Made by a program: the position numbers and the translations under genes | From: UBA10349 sp003485905 | Lineage (GTDB): Bacteria; Pseudomonadota; Gammaproteobacteria; Arenicellales; Arenicellaceae | DNA length: 64,000 nt | Assembly: GCA_943787185.1 (NCBI GenBank) | Contig: CALSLL010000003.1 | Coordinates: forward strand, 62,001-126,000 | Direction of reading: 5' to 3' | Shown: in pieces, positions 7,989-17,010 of the stretch | How positions within the stretch are numbered: the stretch's first letter is position 1 | Layout: every line of letters begins with the position of its first letter | The notes under the pieces: generated by a model | The model's database searches: none | What the model was told of the DNA's origin: nothing | What the model saw: only the letters and a program-made list of their open reading frames with translations

Positions 7989-10127
7989 TTAACCCGCACT
8001 CGCCTGCGCATGATCTTCTAGATACGCTTCATGGGAAATCTTAAGCAGGTATTGATAAATATCATCCACCTGATCCAAACTAAGAATATCGGAAAAGCCA
8101 GCCATACCTAACGGCTCGTATACACCATCTAAGACAATCTCGTTAAATATGCTGTGTACCGATGCAGTCATACGCCGTAAATCGGGATAACCCCCATTAG
8201 TATTCCAATGGCATTCACCACAGGCCTTTTCAAATATTGCTTTACCACGCTCTAAAGTTTCACCAGAAGCGCTAGATATAATAGGCGGTTCGGGTATCGG
8301 GCCGAGCTTGGGCACCTCTACCGGTAGGGGCACTGAAACACCACCCAACTTAAAGGCTATTAGACGACCTTCATTACCATACTTTTCTACCGCGGAACCT
8401 ACCGGGTAGTAAGCAAACGGACCGCCGCCGTACCCAGCCATTACCGCGATATATTGCTCACCATCAACGGTATAAGATAAGGGTGCAGCCAAAATGCTGC
8501 TACCAGTTTGTATTTCGTGAAGTACCGCCCCAGTATCTGCGGCGTAGACCATCAGTAGCCCATCATCCCGGGCTTGAATAACTAGATTCCCTGCGGTGGT
8601 CAACACGCCGCCATGGAATATAAAATCGCCAATCTTATGCTTCCATGCTGGCGCAGCCTTTACAGGGTCCCAAGCCAATAAAAACCCACCAGGCTCCTCT
8701 CTTTCGAGCTCACCTTGCTCAAGTTGCACAATCTCTTCGCTAAACGTAACGCCCTGATTATTGATACCTTTAACGTATTCAAAATTCTCTCGTTTCTCAT
8801 AGGTAGCGGGATCATTCATCGCAGGAATATAAACCAACCCCGTATTTGGGTTGTACGCCATCGGCTGCCAGTTATGCGCCCCAGCCGGGCTAGGCAAGAT
8901 ACGTTTTATTTCATCGTTATAATTCGCCTGATCGAGTACTACAGGTTTTCCTGTCTGCAAATCAACATGACTTGCCCATGTCACAGTCGCGAATTTTTCT
9001 GCGGACAACAGTTCACCTGATTCTCGATCAAGCAAGTAGAAAAAACCGTTTTTTGGCGCTTGCATCAGCACTTTACGATTTTCCCCATCAATTTCTAGAT
9101 CGGTAAGAATAATAGGTTGAGTTGCAGTGTAGTCCCAGTTGTCGCCCGGGGTAGTTTGATAATGCCAAACAAGCCGGCCGCTATCAGGATTAATAGCCAA
9201 AATACTCGAAAGAAATAGATTATCACCGCCACCAGGACTGCGTTCAGCCTGCACCCATGGACTACCATTGCCAGTACCTACGTATAAAAGATTCAGATCA
9301 GGGTCATAGACCATTGCGTCCCAGGCCGTTCCACCACCTCCGACTTCCCAGAGGCTATTGGGATCCCAGGTATTGGATGCCATTTCCAGCTCTGGATGTT
9401 CAAACGGTTTTTTCGGATCACCTGGCACGGTGTAGAAACGCCAGGACTGCTCACCCGTTTTCAGGTCATAGGCAGTGACATAGCCCCTTACTCCATATTC
9501 AGCGCCAGCGTTTCCAATGACTACATTTGTACCCGCAATACGAGGCGCACCCGTAATGGTATAAGGCAGCGATCTATCAACAAACGTATCCACACTCCAG
9601 TTTACAGCGCCACTAGCTGCGTCAAGAGAGAACAGCCGCCCGTCAAGTGAAGCTGCATAAATAGCGCCTTCCCAAACTGCGAGGCCACGAGAGACCACAT
9701 CACAGCACGCATTTCGAGCCCACTTTCCTGGTACCTCGGGATCGAACTTCCATATCTCCTCACCAGTTCTACCGTCTAGCGCGTACACAATTCCCCAGTT
9801 CCCGGTAACGTATAAAACGCCGTCAACGAAAATTGGTGTTGCTTCGAGACCACGTTTGGTACCAGTAAAGTACTGCCATGCGAACCCGATTTCATCAGCA
9901 TTCTGATCATTAATCTGATCCAGGGGGGAATAAAACGTTTCACCAAAATCACGTCCACGCGTTAGCCAGCTACCTGGCTCACTTGAAATGTTTTTAATTC
10001 GCTCTAGGTTGACCCATCCAGCTTGTGGAGTTGGAGCTATCGGCTTATTTGACCGATTTTCTACTCCACATTTAGCAAGACATATTGCTGCCGCCAATAC
10101 CAATGTAATCCGCAAGATATTTGGCAT
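7989..10127 (-). CDS. PQQ-dependent alcohol dehydrogenase with C-terminal cytochrome c domain
   Basis: 712 residues; an eight-bladed quinoprotein with a fused cytochrome c, exported by an N-terminal signal (Cys20 follows LAK, a non-canonical lipobox). Vicinal cysteines Cys141-Cys142 in NACCDVVSRG match the disulfide ring over PQQ in quinohemoprotein alcohol dehydrogenases. Asp332 in GDNWDYT fits the catalytic Asp. Two residues later is Thr, not the Asp of lanthanide-type enzymes, so calcium is expected. Trp/Gly-rich blade repeats run through the barrel. KACGECHW near the C-terminus binds heme c. It oxidises an alcohol or aldehyde and passes electrons to a c-type acceptor. Last gene of the 12323-to-7989 group, which includes DUF6152 and partner genes. 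Confidence 0.92.
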   Translation of the reverse strand: MPNILRITLVLAAAICLAKCGVENRSNKPIAPTPQAGWVNLERIKNISSEPGSWLTRGRDFGETFYSPLDQINDQNADEIGFAWQYFTGTKRGLEATPIFVDGVLYVTGNWGIVYALDGRTGEEIWKFDPEVPGKWARNACCDVVSRGLAVWEGAIYAASLDGRLFSLDAASGAVNWSVDTFVDRSLPYTITGAPRIAGTNVVIGNAGAEYGVRGYVTAYDLKTGEQSWRFYTVPGDPKKPFEHPELEMASNTWDPNSLWEVGGGGTAWDAMVYDPDLNLLYVGTGNGSPWVQAERSPGGGDNLFLSSILAINPDSGRLVWHYQTTPGDNWDYTATQPIILTDLEIDGENRKVLMQAPKNGFFYLLDRESGELLSAEKFATVTWASHVDLQTGKPVVLDQANYNDEIKRILPSPAGAHNWQPMAYNPNTGLVYIPAMNDPATYEKRENFEYVKGINNQGVTFSEEIVQLEQGELEREEPGGFLLAWDPVKAAPAWKHKIGDFIFHGGVLTTAGNLVIQARDDGLLMVYAADTGAVLHEIQTGSSILAAPLSYTVDGEQYIAVMAGYGGGPFAYYPVGSAVEKYGNEGRLIAFKLGGVSVPLPVEVPKLGPIPEPPIISSASGETLERGKAIFEKACGECHWNTNGGYPDLRRMTASVHSIFNEIVLDGVYEPLGMAGFSDILSLDQVDDIYQYLLKISHEAYLEDHAQASAG

Positions 10128-10182
10128 GATTGAGCACGCTTCTATTTAACAGGTATAGTCCATTTTAACTGATGGAACCTAT

Positions 10183-10938
10183 CTACTGAGCATCCCTTGC
10201 CTCTTCCATGTAGGCATAACATTCGTATTCCAATAATTGTATGTCGCTTTCCTGCCGTCGATACAACGGCATACTCATTGTCCAGGGCTCTGAAAACACC
10301 TTCGGATCAGTAATAGTAGCTTGGTAGTTCATATGGTTTGGGCCAGTTGGTGTGTACCGCTCTACCACATGCAATTCCTCACTATGAAAGTTTCCGCTGC
10401 GATCAAACCAGGTTTTATCATTAAATTTTGTCACATCTACAACCAAGGTGTCGTTATCCCACACCGCTCGAGAATCACCCATCCACCACTGAATTGCGCC
10501 GGCAGGGTGCTCCTTATTTAGGTGAATACTGCGAACCGTGTGCACATACTCATAAAGCATGATTAGTTGATTCTCGTTTTGGGCAATTTGAAATGGATAC
10601 GGCATATAAGTAATACGCGGCACACCGACCATAAGACAATTCGCTTCAGGGTCGTCTGTCAAACGGTTCTCATAGTTCTTTTGACGCTGCTCCAGAGCAG
10701 CTGGCAGATATGGCAGAGTATTGCCTTCTACTACACCCTGCCCGGCGGGAATTCCTAACTCACCCGTATGATCCTGAATATTCCAAACTGCCGTGTTGAC
10801 GGTCTGCCATATACCACGTAAGTCGGGGGTACCATCCGGCATTCGAAGAACATCGCTGCTAACGGACTGCTGCGCAGAATTGATTGTTGATGTCGCTAAT
10901 AGCAAAGCACCTATTGTTACTGTCAGAAAGCGAGTCAT
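10183..10938 (-). CDS. exported 'partner' module of DUF6152, stand-alone copy
   Basis: 251 residues with a signal peptide (ending STINSAQQ). I know no named function for it. The recurring pattern of this module is visible: TPDLRGIWQ near the start, a lone Cys in ANCLMVGVPRI, YEYVHTVRSIHLN, GDSRAVWDNDTLVVDVT, TITDPKVFSEPWTMSM, and a last Cys in EYECYAY. The predicted content is mostly beta strand, suggesting a lipocalin-like or propeller-like sheet. Its ATG follows directly on the stop of the DUF6152 gene upstream, so the two are translationally close, and the PQQ dehydrogenase gene lies 55 bp downstream. Confidence 0.75.
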   Translation of the reverse strand: MTRFLTVTIGALLLATSTINSAQQSVSSDVLRMPDGTPDLRGIWQTVNTAVWNIQDHTGELGIPAGQGVVEGNTLPYLPAALEQRQKNYENRLTDDPEANCLMVGVPRITYMPYPFQIAQNENQLIMLYEYVHTVRSIHLNKEHPAGAIQWWMGDSRAVWDNDTLVVDVTKFNDKTWFDRSGNFHSEELHVVERYTPTGPNHMNYQATITDPKVFSEPWTMSMPLYRRQESDIQLLEYECYAYMEEARDAQ

Positions 10939-11343
10939 TTATCGTTCATCCGGTGAAACCCCTGAAAATAATGTTCGCCCATCAGGTAGTCTAATTTTAC
11001 CGCCATACATTTCATTAGAACCATTACGGGCACGAAACCCATCGACTGTGATTACTGCCCCAATCGGCAAATCGTTTGAACCCCAGCCGCGTCTGAGCAA
11101 CATATTTGCCCCGCTAAGCCAGGCAGTCCACACTTCAGATTCGTTCTCTGAACTAGTTACATCTAAAAATACTCTGGCATGAGGATTAATCCATTCGATG
11201 CTTTTCACTGTACCACTAACGATAATCTCTTGACTCATATCGAAGCTAGCCGCCACAGAGTGATGCCCAAGCGCCATCGACATTGAAGCTATAGCTATCA
11301 ATAATCCGATAATCGTATGCTCCAAAAAACCCTTAATTTTCAT
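10939..11343 (-). CDS. DUF6152 family periplasmic protein
   Basis: 134 residues from ATG 11343. I prefer this start to the upstream in-frame ATG at 11361 because GGAGG lies 10 bp before it and because it overlaps the stop of the preceding gene as TAATG, a coupling arrangement. The signal peptide ends SMALG and the mature protein starts His-His-Ser. WINPH places the NPH histidine at mature residue 29. NMLLRRGWGSNDLPIGAVI matches the conserved turn. It sits between two partner-module genes in the PQQ dehydrogenase group, so it probably works in the same periplasmic process. Function is unknown. Confidence 0.82.
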   Translation of the reverse strand: MKIKGFLEHTIIGLLIAIASMSMALGHHSVAASFDMSQEIIVSGTVKSIEWINPHARVFLDVTSSENESEVWTAWLSGANMLLRRGWGSNDLPIGAVITVDGFRARNGSNEMYGGKIRLPDGRTLFSGVSPDER

Positions 11344-12323
11344 TATTGTGATGCCTCCCATACCGCCTTGAGTTCTCTAGCTTCTACGCCACTCATACCT
11401 GAGTACACTTTTTTTCCGGCACTACGATACAGGTTCATGGGGTCGCCATTGGTCTCGAAGCAAGCTTCTTCCCAAATTTCACCTTCATCTATGGTATTCC
11501 TGCGAAAAGCAAATGCTATTGTTAGAGGTCGAGTAAAAACGTTCGGATCGTCGAAGGTCGCTGAATAATGAATTGTGTTGTTATCTATCCAGGTCATTCG
11601 TTCAACGATACGCGCCTCATCAGTGATAAAACGACCGCGCTGGTCGAGAAAATATTTGGCATTATGATTAGGCGATTCAATAACTAAAGTATTGCCGTCC
11701 CAGTGGCCTCGTGAGTCACCGTTCCAAAGCGAGATATCACCAATATGCGGTCGCCCGTCTACCGGTATAATTCTCGATGGATGCGGATTTAATTGCTCCC
11801 CAATCATAACTAGGTGTTGGTCATCCTGCAGAAAAGTAAAGCGGCTCGTCATATACATCGTACCGGCTGGACCGGATAAAAAGCACGCTGCATTTTGATG
11901 AACATAAGCATCAATGTTCTTCTGATTAATTTCTATCGCCCAAGGTTGCAATGGATATTTGCCATCTACCGGATCAACGATTGCACTAGGCCCACCAAAA
12001 TCGTCTGGGTTCTTGGGATGCGCTTCGAAATCCTCAAATGCCCAAGCACGACGAAGCCAGTTACCAGAAAAATCTGGTCGCCCACCCGGTGTACGCGGTG
12101 GTTCGGCTGTTTTCGCCGCTTCTAGGGCACACTGATGAAATACTGCATATGCGTTGTCTGGGCAGACTGAATCTTCAAATCCTCCCAGACTACTACTCTG
12201 TCCATAAGCGGCTGGCATGGAATACATACTAGCTAAGGTTACTAGTGCGACATTTGCCAACAAGCTTTGAATCTGCCCAACTAATCTGTACCTAGCTAAT
12301 CTGGTAAGACGATAATTCAACAC
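11343..12323 (-). CDS. exported 'partner' module of DUF6152, long stand-alone copy
   Basis: 326 residues, the first gene of the 12323-to-7989 group. It has a long N-terminal region with a hydrophobic signal ending PAAYGQ, then RPDFSGNWLRR, a Cys in NAACFLSGPAG, HPSRIIPVDGRPH, GDSRGHWDGNTLVIES, FDDPNVFTRPLTIAF, and a late Cys in WEEACFE. These are the same blocks as in the 10183 gene and in the fused proteins at 12615, 20533 and 21672. About 75 residues longer than its neighbour, mainly before and after the first Cys. The gene ends in a TAATG overlap with the DUF6152 gene. No named function. Confidence 0.75.
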   Translation of the reverse strand: MLNYRLTRLARYRLVGQIQSLLANVALVTLASMYSMPAAYGQSSSLGGFEDSVCPDNAYAVFHQCALEAAKTAEPPRTPGGRPDFSGNWLRRAWAFEDFEAHPKNPDDFGGPSAIVDPVDGKYPLQPWAIEINQKNIDAYVHQNAACFLSGPAGTMYMTSRFTFLQDDQHLVMIGEQLNPHPSRIIPVDGRPHIGDISLWNGDSRGHWDGNTLVIESPNHNAKYFLDQRGRFITDEARIVERMTWIDNNTIHYSATFDDPNVFTRPLTIAFAFRRNTIDEGEIWEEACFETNGDPMNLYRSAGKKVYSGMSGVEARELKAVWEASQ

Positions 12324-12582
12324 TAATATTCTCCAACGTTACGCCCACTCTAACTAATGAACTTATAGCGCACAGGCATAATGCACAATGTAATCAATCA
12401 TCATAAAAACTGATATCACATAGATTACCCCAAAATATATTTAGTTAAAAGAATACAAGACGTTCAAACCTGAGCCTAATGATGTCCATTGCTAATAATT
12501 ACTATAACTCCTACTATTTAGGTAACTAATTCGAGCAAATAATATCGCCAGTATTGCTGTATTGAAAACGGCGTAATTACCC

Positions 12583-12592
12583 CTATTAATAG
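12583..12592. repeat. 10-bp palindrome in the divergent promoter region
   Basis: CTATTAATAG is a perfect palindrome lying 22 bp before the start of the fused DUF6152 gene at 12615, in the ~290 bp region divergent from the gene at 12323. It could be an operator or simply AT-rich sequence by chance. Confidence 0.25.
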
Positions 12593-12614
12593 AATTAATA
12601 CTCAGTTTATCAAT

Positions 12615-13634
12615 ATGTTACGATCAATACTTATTCTAACTTCTCTCTCGATTTCGAGCGTAGTATGTGCTCACCACTCACGTGCAAACTTTGATAATTC
12701 TGTTGTCACGGAATTGAGCGGCACTGTAATAGATTATTCTTGGCGTAATCCGCATGTCTACATGGAAGTTGAAGTGGTTGAGGAATCTGGCGATCACCGA
12801 ACGTGGCTCATCGAGTCTCACTCGGTTACGGCTATGCGTCGCAATGGGTGGAGCGCCAACACATTAAATGTTGGCGATCAGGTAACGTTTTCTGGTTCTG
12901 CGGACAAGAATCCTGAACGGCCCTTTCTGCTGCTAGACTATCTGCAAAAGAATGGTGGGGAAAAATTATATGCTTTTGGGAATCGAGATGCAGCCCCGAT
13001 TGAAAAAGAGATCATCCCATCTACCGACTTCACCGGCACGTGGAGGCTTGATTTTAGCCGGTTCGATGTTAAAAATGCAGGTGGCCTTCCACCCGAAGAA
13101 TGGTCTTACACTGAACTTGCGCAAAAATCAGTTGATAACTTTAGCTTTGAGCAAAATCCGGAGTTGGAATGCAACGCAATTGGTGTTCCAAGAATCATGA
13201 TTTACCCCTATGGCACTAATTTTACGCGTGACACAAATAGTATAAGAATCCAAAAAGAACATATGGATGAAAAGCGCACTATCTGGCTAGACGCGGATGC
13301 ACAGGGTCTAGAGGACCAAGAACCGAGCTATGTGGGCACTTCATTTGGTCGATTTGAAACGGATCGTCACTTGATTGTGGAAACATCCGGATTTCTTCCT
13401 ACCCTGTGGGGAACTGCAAATGGCGTAGACTCCAGCGCTAAAAAATCACTTGTCGAGAATTATTACCTTGCCGAAGATGGCCTGTCGATTGAAATAGCCA
13501 TCACGGTTACTGACCCTGTATACCTAAACGAACCGGTAACCTTAGTAGGTGGCTATTTTAAAGACGAGAATCGTGAATTTGTAGAAACCCCGTGCGACCC
13601 GGAAGCAGCAAGCCGACATTTGACCGTCGAATAG
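12615..13634 (+). CDS. DUF6152-partner fusion protein (copy 1)
   Basis: 339 residues. Signal peptide 1-19 (SSVVCA), mature His20-His21-Ser. DUF6152 module about 20-110: SWRNPH with His47, and AMRRNGWSANTLNVGD at 73-88. The partner module starts at about 138 with DFTGTW, then a Cys in ECNAIGVPRI, GTSFGRFETDRHLIVET, TVTDPVYLNEPVTL, and a final Cys in ETPCDPE. Thus the two modules found as separate adjacent genes at 10183-11343 are here one polypeptide. Divergent from the PQQ dehydrogenase group, so probably co-regulated with it. The enzymatic or binding role is unknown; location is periplasmic. Confidence 0.82.
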   Translation: MLRSILILTSLSISSVVCAHHSRANFDNSVVTELSGTVIDYSWRNPHVYMEVEVVEESGDHRTWLIESHSVTAMRRNGWSANTLNVGDQVTFSGSADKNPERPFLLLDYLQKNGGEKLYAFGNRDAAPIEKEIIPSTDFTGTWRLDFSRFDVKNAGGLPPEEWSYTELAQKSVDNFSFEQNPELECNAIGVPRIMIYPYGTNFTRDTNSIRIQKEHMDEKRTIWLDADAQGLEDQEPSYVGTSFGRFETDRHLIVETSGFLPTLWGTANGVDSSAKKSLVENYYLAEDGLSIEIAITVTDPVYLNEPVTLVGGYFKDENREFVETPCDPEAASRHLTVE

Positions 13635-13883
13635 AAGAATTCAATTACTATTTAATTCCCTAGTTAATCCAAAGTAACTAGATCACTAGTCTGGTATTAA
13701 AATAGGGTAGATCTGAAATAGTTCTTAAATAGTTTAGTTCTGCAGTTGCGATACAGCGTCGTTTCAGTTAGTAATACACCTTCGCGATATCGCTTAACAC
13801 GCTGATACCGGGTTACCCCTTAGCCGAAAATGTCTGCATGGCATCGGAAGGCAGATATTTAATAAAAATCGGAGAATATATAA

Positions 13884-14471
13884 ATGAGCACCACAAATCT
13901 AAAACGAGCGCTTTTGTTCATCGCGTCGAGCTGTATTGTAAGCACTGGGTTTGCTGAACCGGTTACTTATCCGGTTGACCCATCCCATACTTTTCCGGCT
14001 TTTGAGGCGGATCACTGGGCAGGGCTATCTGTATGGCGGGGCAAGATTAATGAGACATCAGGCACCTTAATACTAGATAAAGAAGCACAAACCGGAAGTA
14101 TAGATGTCACTATGAATATGGAATCAATCGATTTCGGGTTTGAGCCAATGAACGAACGCACAAGAAACGATATTTTACACACCGAGCAATATCCAACCTC
14201 AACATACACAGGCACATTGGTGAATTATGAGAATGGGAATCCTACGGCTGTAGAAGGTGAACTAACTCTGCATGGGGTCACAAAACCGGTGAACTTGACC
14301 ATCAATCAATTTAAATGCCAACCACATTTTCGTCACGGGCGAGAGGTATGTGGTGCCGATGCGACAGTCACAATCAATCGTGCGGATTTTGGGATCGACT
14401 ACGATCTGCAAAATGGATTCTTTCCAGAGGTAAATCTACTTATTACAGTTGAAGCGGGAATTCCCGAGTAA
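13884..14471 (+). CDS. YceI family periplasmic protein
   Basis: 195 residues with a signal peptide ending STGFA. YceI proteins are lipocalin-like beta barrels that bind isoprenoid lipids, in some cases polyprenyl chains. The family pattern is clear: YPVDPSHTFPAFEADHW at the mature N-terminus, TLILDKEAQTGSIDVTM, NDILHTEQYPTSTYTG, GELTLHGVTKPVNLTI and the closing DYDLQNGFFPEVNLLI. A Cys pair in KCQPHFRHGREVCG occurs in the last third, as in several family members. GGAG lies about 9 bp before the ATG. The ligand is not known; a quinone or isoprenoid is plausible given the nearby quinoprotein, but that is inference. Confidence 0.9.
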   Translation: MSTTNLKRALLFIASSCIVSTGFAEPVTYPVDPSHTFPAFEADHWAGLSVWRGKINETSGTLILDKEAQTGSIDVTMNMESIDFGFEPMNERTRNDILHTEQYPTSTYTGTLVNYENGNPTAVEGELTLHGVTKPVNLTINQFKCQPHFRHGREVCGADATVTINRADFGIDYDLQNGFFPEVNLLITVEAGIPE

Positions 14472-14491
14472 ACTATAGAATTTCTAAGATA

Positions 14492-14550
14492 AAGAGAGCC
14501 TGAGCTGCGAAGCAGATAAGCAATATTATCTGAATCTCAGGTTCTCTCTT
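14492..14550. repeat. branched hairpin between convergent yceI-like and lldD-like genes
   Basis: An outer stem pairs AAGAGAG-CCTGAG (14492-14504) with CTCAGG-TT-CTCTCTT (14536-14550), with a small bulge. Inside it are two short hairpins, CTGC-gaa-GCAG (14505-14515) and GATAA/TTATC (14515-14530). The right arm is inside the last codons of the lldD-like gene. It may act as a terminator for either strand, but there is no long T tract. Confidence 0.4.
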
Positions 14551-15680
14551 GTTAGGTCCTTCACAGACTTGCAACCCATCAATTTCATATCTCTAACCAA
14601 CTCCTGTTTTAATAGAGATAACGCTTTTTCAACCCCTGGTTGCCCCGCGGCTGCCAAAGCGTATAAGTATAAACGCCCACCTGAGCAAGCCTTCGCTCCT
14701 ACCGATAACGCTTTAAGGATATGAGTTCCGCGACGGATCCCCCCGTCACAGATCACATCAATCTTGTCGCCCACGGCATCGACAATCTCAGCTAGCTGAT
14801 CAAAAGGCGAGCGTGAACCGTCCAATTGTCTACCACCATGATTGGAAACCATAATCGCGGTTGCTCCTATATCAATAGCTCGCCGTGCATCTTCTACCGA
14901 CATAATTCCTTTTAGCACAAATTCCTTGCCCCAATATTTATTTACCTCTTCAGCAGCCTTCCAATCCATCGATTGGTCCAACATTTTACTGAAATAATCA
15001 GCGACCGAAATCGACACCGAAGTACCTTCAGTGATGTAATCTTTTAGCTGTGACAGTTCAAACTCGTCGTGGGTAAAATAATTAAATGCCCAGGCCGGAT
15101 GTGCGGCAAAACTAAGTAAGCTCTTCAAAGTCAACCTAGGAGGTGTCGTAAACCCCGTATACAAATCTCTTTCCCGGTTCCCCCCTACGATCGTATCAAC
15201 AGTTAAAGCCAGCGCATCAAAACCGCTATCTTTGCAGCGATCGATCATACTGCGGGTTAACCCTTTATCCTTGTGGTAATAAAGCTGAAATAACTTTGGT
15301 GAACTTATTTCCTGACCAATTTTCTCTATGCTAACCGAGCCAAGAGAGGACACGCCAAAAATAGTATTAAACTTTTCTGCGGCACGTCCAACCGCCATCT
15401 CGCCGTCATGATGAAACAGCCGCTGCAGAGCTGTCGGCGATAGAAATAGTGGCATATCAATTTTTTGCCCCATTACTGTAGTAGACATATCTATATCTTC
15501 TACGCCTGCTAAAACGCTAGGCACTAAATCCACATCATCGAACGCGGCCGTGTTTCTACGGTAGGTAATCTCATCATCCGCTGCGCCATCAATATAATGA
15601 AAAATTGGACCCGGCAGCCTTTGCTTCGCCATTAATCGAAAATCATCGACATTGCGAATAGTGTCTAATCGCTTGAACAC
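14526..15680 (-). CDS. FMN-dependent alpha-hydroxy-acid dehydrogenase (LldD-like)
   Basis: 384 residues, the standard length. The TIM-barrel family is shown by the N-terminal PGPIFHYIDGAADDE, the LQRLFHHDGEMAVGRAA segment, LKGIMSVEDAR (flavin-binding Lys) and SNHGGRQLDG carrying the catalytic His, then ICDGGIRRG for FMN phosphate. It oxidises L-lactate or another 2-hydroxy acid to the keto acid; respiratory members pass electrons to quinone at the inner membrane. Residues between about 200 and 240 form the usual variable loop. The substrate cannot be fixed. The MFS carrier 52 bp upstream on the same strand may import the hydroxy acid. Confidence 0.9.
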   Translation of the reverse strand: MFKRLDTIRNVDDFRLMAKQRLPGPIFHYIDGAADDEITYRRNTAAFDDVDLVPSVLAGVEDIDMSTTVMGQKIDMPLFLSPTALQRLFHHDGEMAVGRAAEKFNTIFGVSSLGSVSIEKIGQEISSPKLFQLYYHKDKGLTRSMIDRCKDSGFDALALTVDTIVGGNRERDLYTGFTTPPRLTLKSLLSFAAHPAWAFNYFTHDEFELSQLKDYITEGTSVSISVADYFSKMLDQSMDWKAAEEVNKYWGKEFVLKGIMSVEDARRAIDIGATAIMVSNHGGRQLDGSRSPFDQLAEIVDAVGDKIDVICDGGIRRGTHILKALSVGAKACSGGRLYLYALAAAGQPGVEKALSLLKQELVRDMKLMGCKSVKDLTRENLRFR

Positions 15681-15732
15681 CTAATGGTTACTCCTATCTA
15701 CATGCATATCATTAGCAAAGCGGTGGTTGCCG

Positions 15733-16914
15733 CTATGCTACTTGTGGTTGCGAAAGCCTGCTCTTCCAGCCAAGTAATGCGATCATTGTTGCGGCAAAGC
15801 AGATCAATGGAATAGCGTAGAGATTTAACTTCTCCCAGCCAAAAGTATAGTGCAAATAACCTGAAGACAAAGCTGTAATTGACGTTGCTGAAAAAACCAT
15901 AAATTCGTTTATGCCCTGCACTGAGCCCTTTTCAGCAGGTGAATAAACTTCTGTTAATAAGGTGGTCCCACCAATGTATAGAAAGTTCCACCCTATGCCG
16001 AGCATCACAAGCCCAATAATAAAGTGAGAATATAGCTGGCCAGAAAGCGCGATCAAAGCGCAACTGATTAAAATAAGAGCACCGGAAAACATAATCTTGA
16101 GTACACCAAACCGATCGATCAGATTGCCAGTAATAAACGAAGGGGCGAACATACCCACGAGATGCCATTGAATCACCAAGGCTGTATCGCTGAAAGGCAT
16201 ATTCCGTGCATGCATTGCCAGTGGCGTAGCCGACATCAACAAGTTCATTATCGCATAAGCTATCATTGCGCACAGCGCAGCTACTATAAATGTTGGTTGC
16301 GTTAACACCTTACGCATTGGTCGTTGATGACCTTCTATTTCATCATTTGTAGGCATGGGTATGCTGATAAAAAACTGAATGATAATAATGCAACAACTGA
16401 AGATTGCGAGCGCAATATAAGACGCCGCAAAGGCAGCATTTGGAATTAGATCTCTGGTTAAGCTTGCTGTATTCGGGCCAATAAACGCAGCAGCTAATCC
16501 ACCCGCCAAGACCCATGAAATTGCTCTGCTTTTATAGCTAGAATCAACGATTTCTGCTGCCGCAAATCGGTAGTATTGGCCAAACCCCATAGCCACGCCA
16601 AATATGGCAGCACCAGCACAAAATATGACAAAGCTGCTTTGAATAATGCCAAGTGAACAGATTAGACCACCTATAGTACCCGCACAGCCACCCAGCATAA
16701 ATCCACGCCGCCGACCATAGTGTTTCATAAGCAATGATGCTGGAATCATGGTTAACATCATACAAACAGCCAACAATCCAAGTGGGAGTGTTGCTAGTCG
16801 TGGATTAGGAGACAAAGCAACACCAACCAATGCGGAGCTCGCCACCGATAGCGACGTACAAGACAGCATTAATCCTTGACAGGTAGCCAGCAAGAACAAC
16901 GTTTTTTTAACCAT
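15733..16914 (-). CDS. major facilitator superfamily transporter
   Basis: 393 residues with 12 predicted hydrophobic helices and a central hydrophilic loop (PTNDEIEGHQRPMRK). The loop after helix 2 has the MFS signature in the form LMKHYGRRRGFMLGG, and a related one (DRFGVLKIMFSG) follows helix 8. Inner-membrane carrier, probably proton-coupled; substrate is not readable. It lies upstream of the lldD-like gene on the same strand with a 52 bp gap, so a hydroxy-acid carrier is a reasonable guess only. Confidence 0.85.
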   Translation of the reverse strand: MVKKTLFLLATCQGLMLSCTSLSVASSALVGVALSPNPRLATLPLGLLAVCMMLTMIPASLLMKHYGRRRGFMLGGCAGTIGGLICSLGIIQSSFVIFCAGAAIFGVAMGFGQYYRFAAAEIVDSSYKSRAISWVLAGGLAAAFIGPNTASLTRDLIPNAAFAASYIALAIFSCCIIIIQFFISIPMPTNDEIEGHQRPMRKVLTQPTFIVAALCAMIAYAIMNLLMSATPLAMHARNMPFSDTALVIQWHLVGMFAPSFITGNLIDRFGVLKIMFSGALILISCALIALSGQLYSHFIIGLVMLGIGWNFLYIGGTTLLTEVYSPAEKGSVQGINEFMVFSATSITALSSGYLHYTFGWEKLNLYAIPLICFAATMIALLGWKSRLSQPQVA

Positions 16915-17010
16915 AGTTTGGGCTTCTACACGGCCTATCTAATCTACAAAAAGCAAGGTTTCGAATTACGACCTTCGCCAATCAATTCAAAATCTAATGT
17001 TAAAGCTAAT

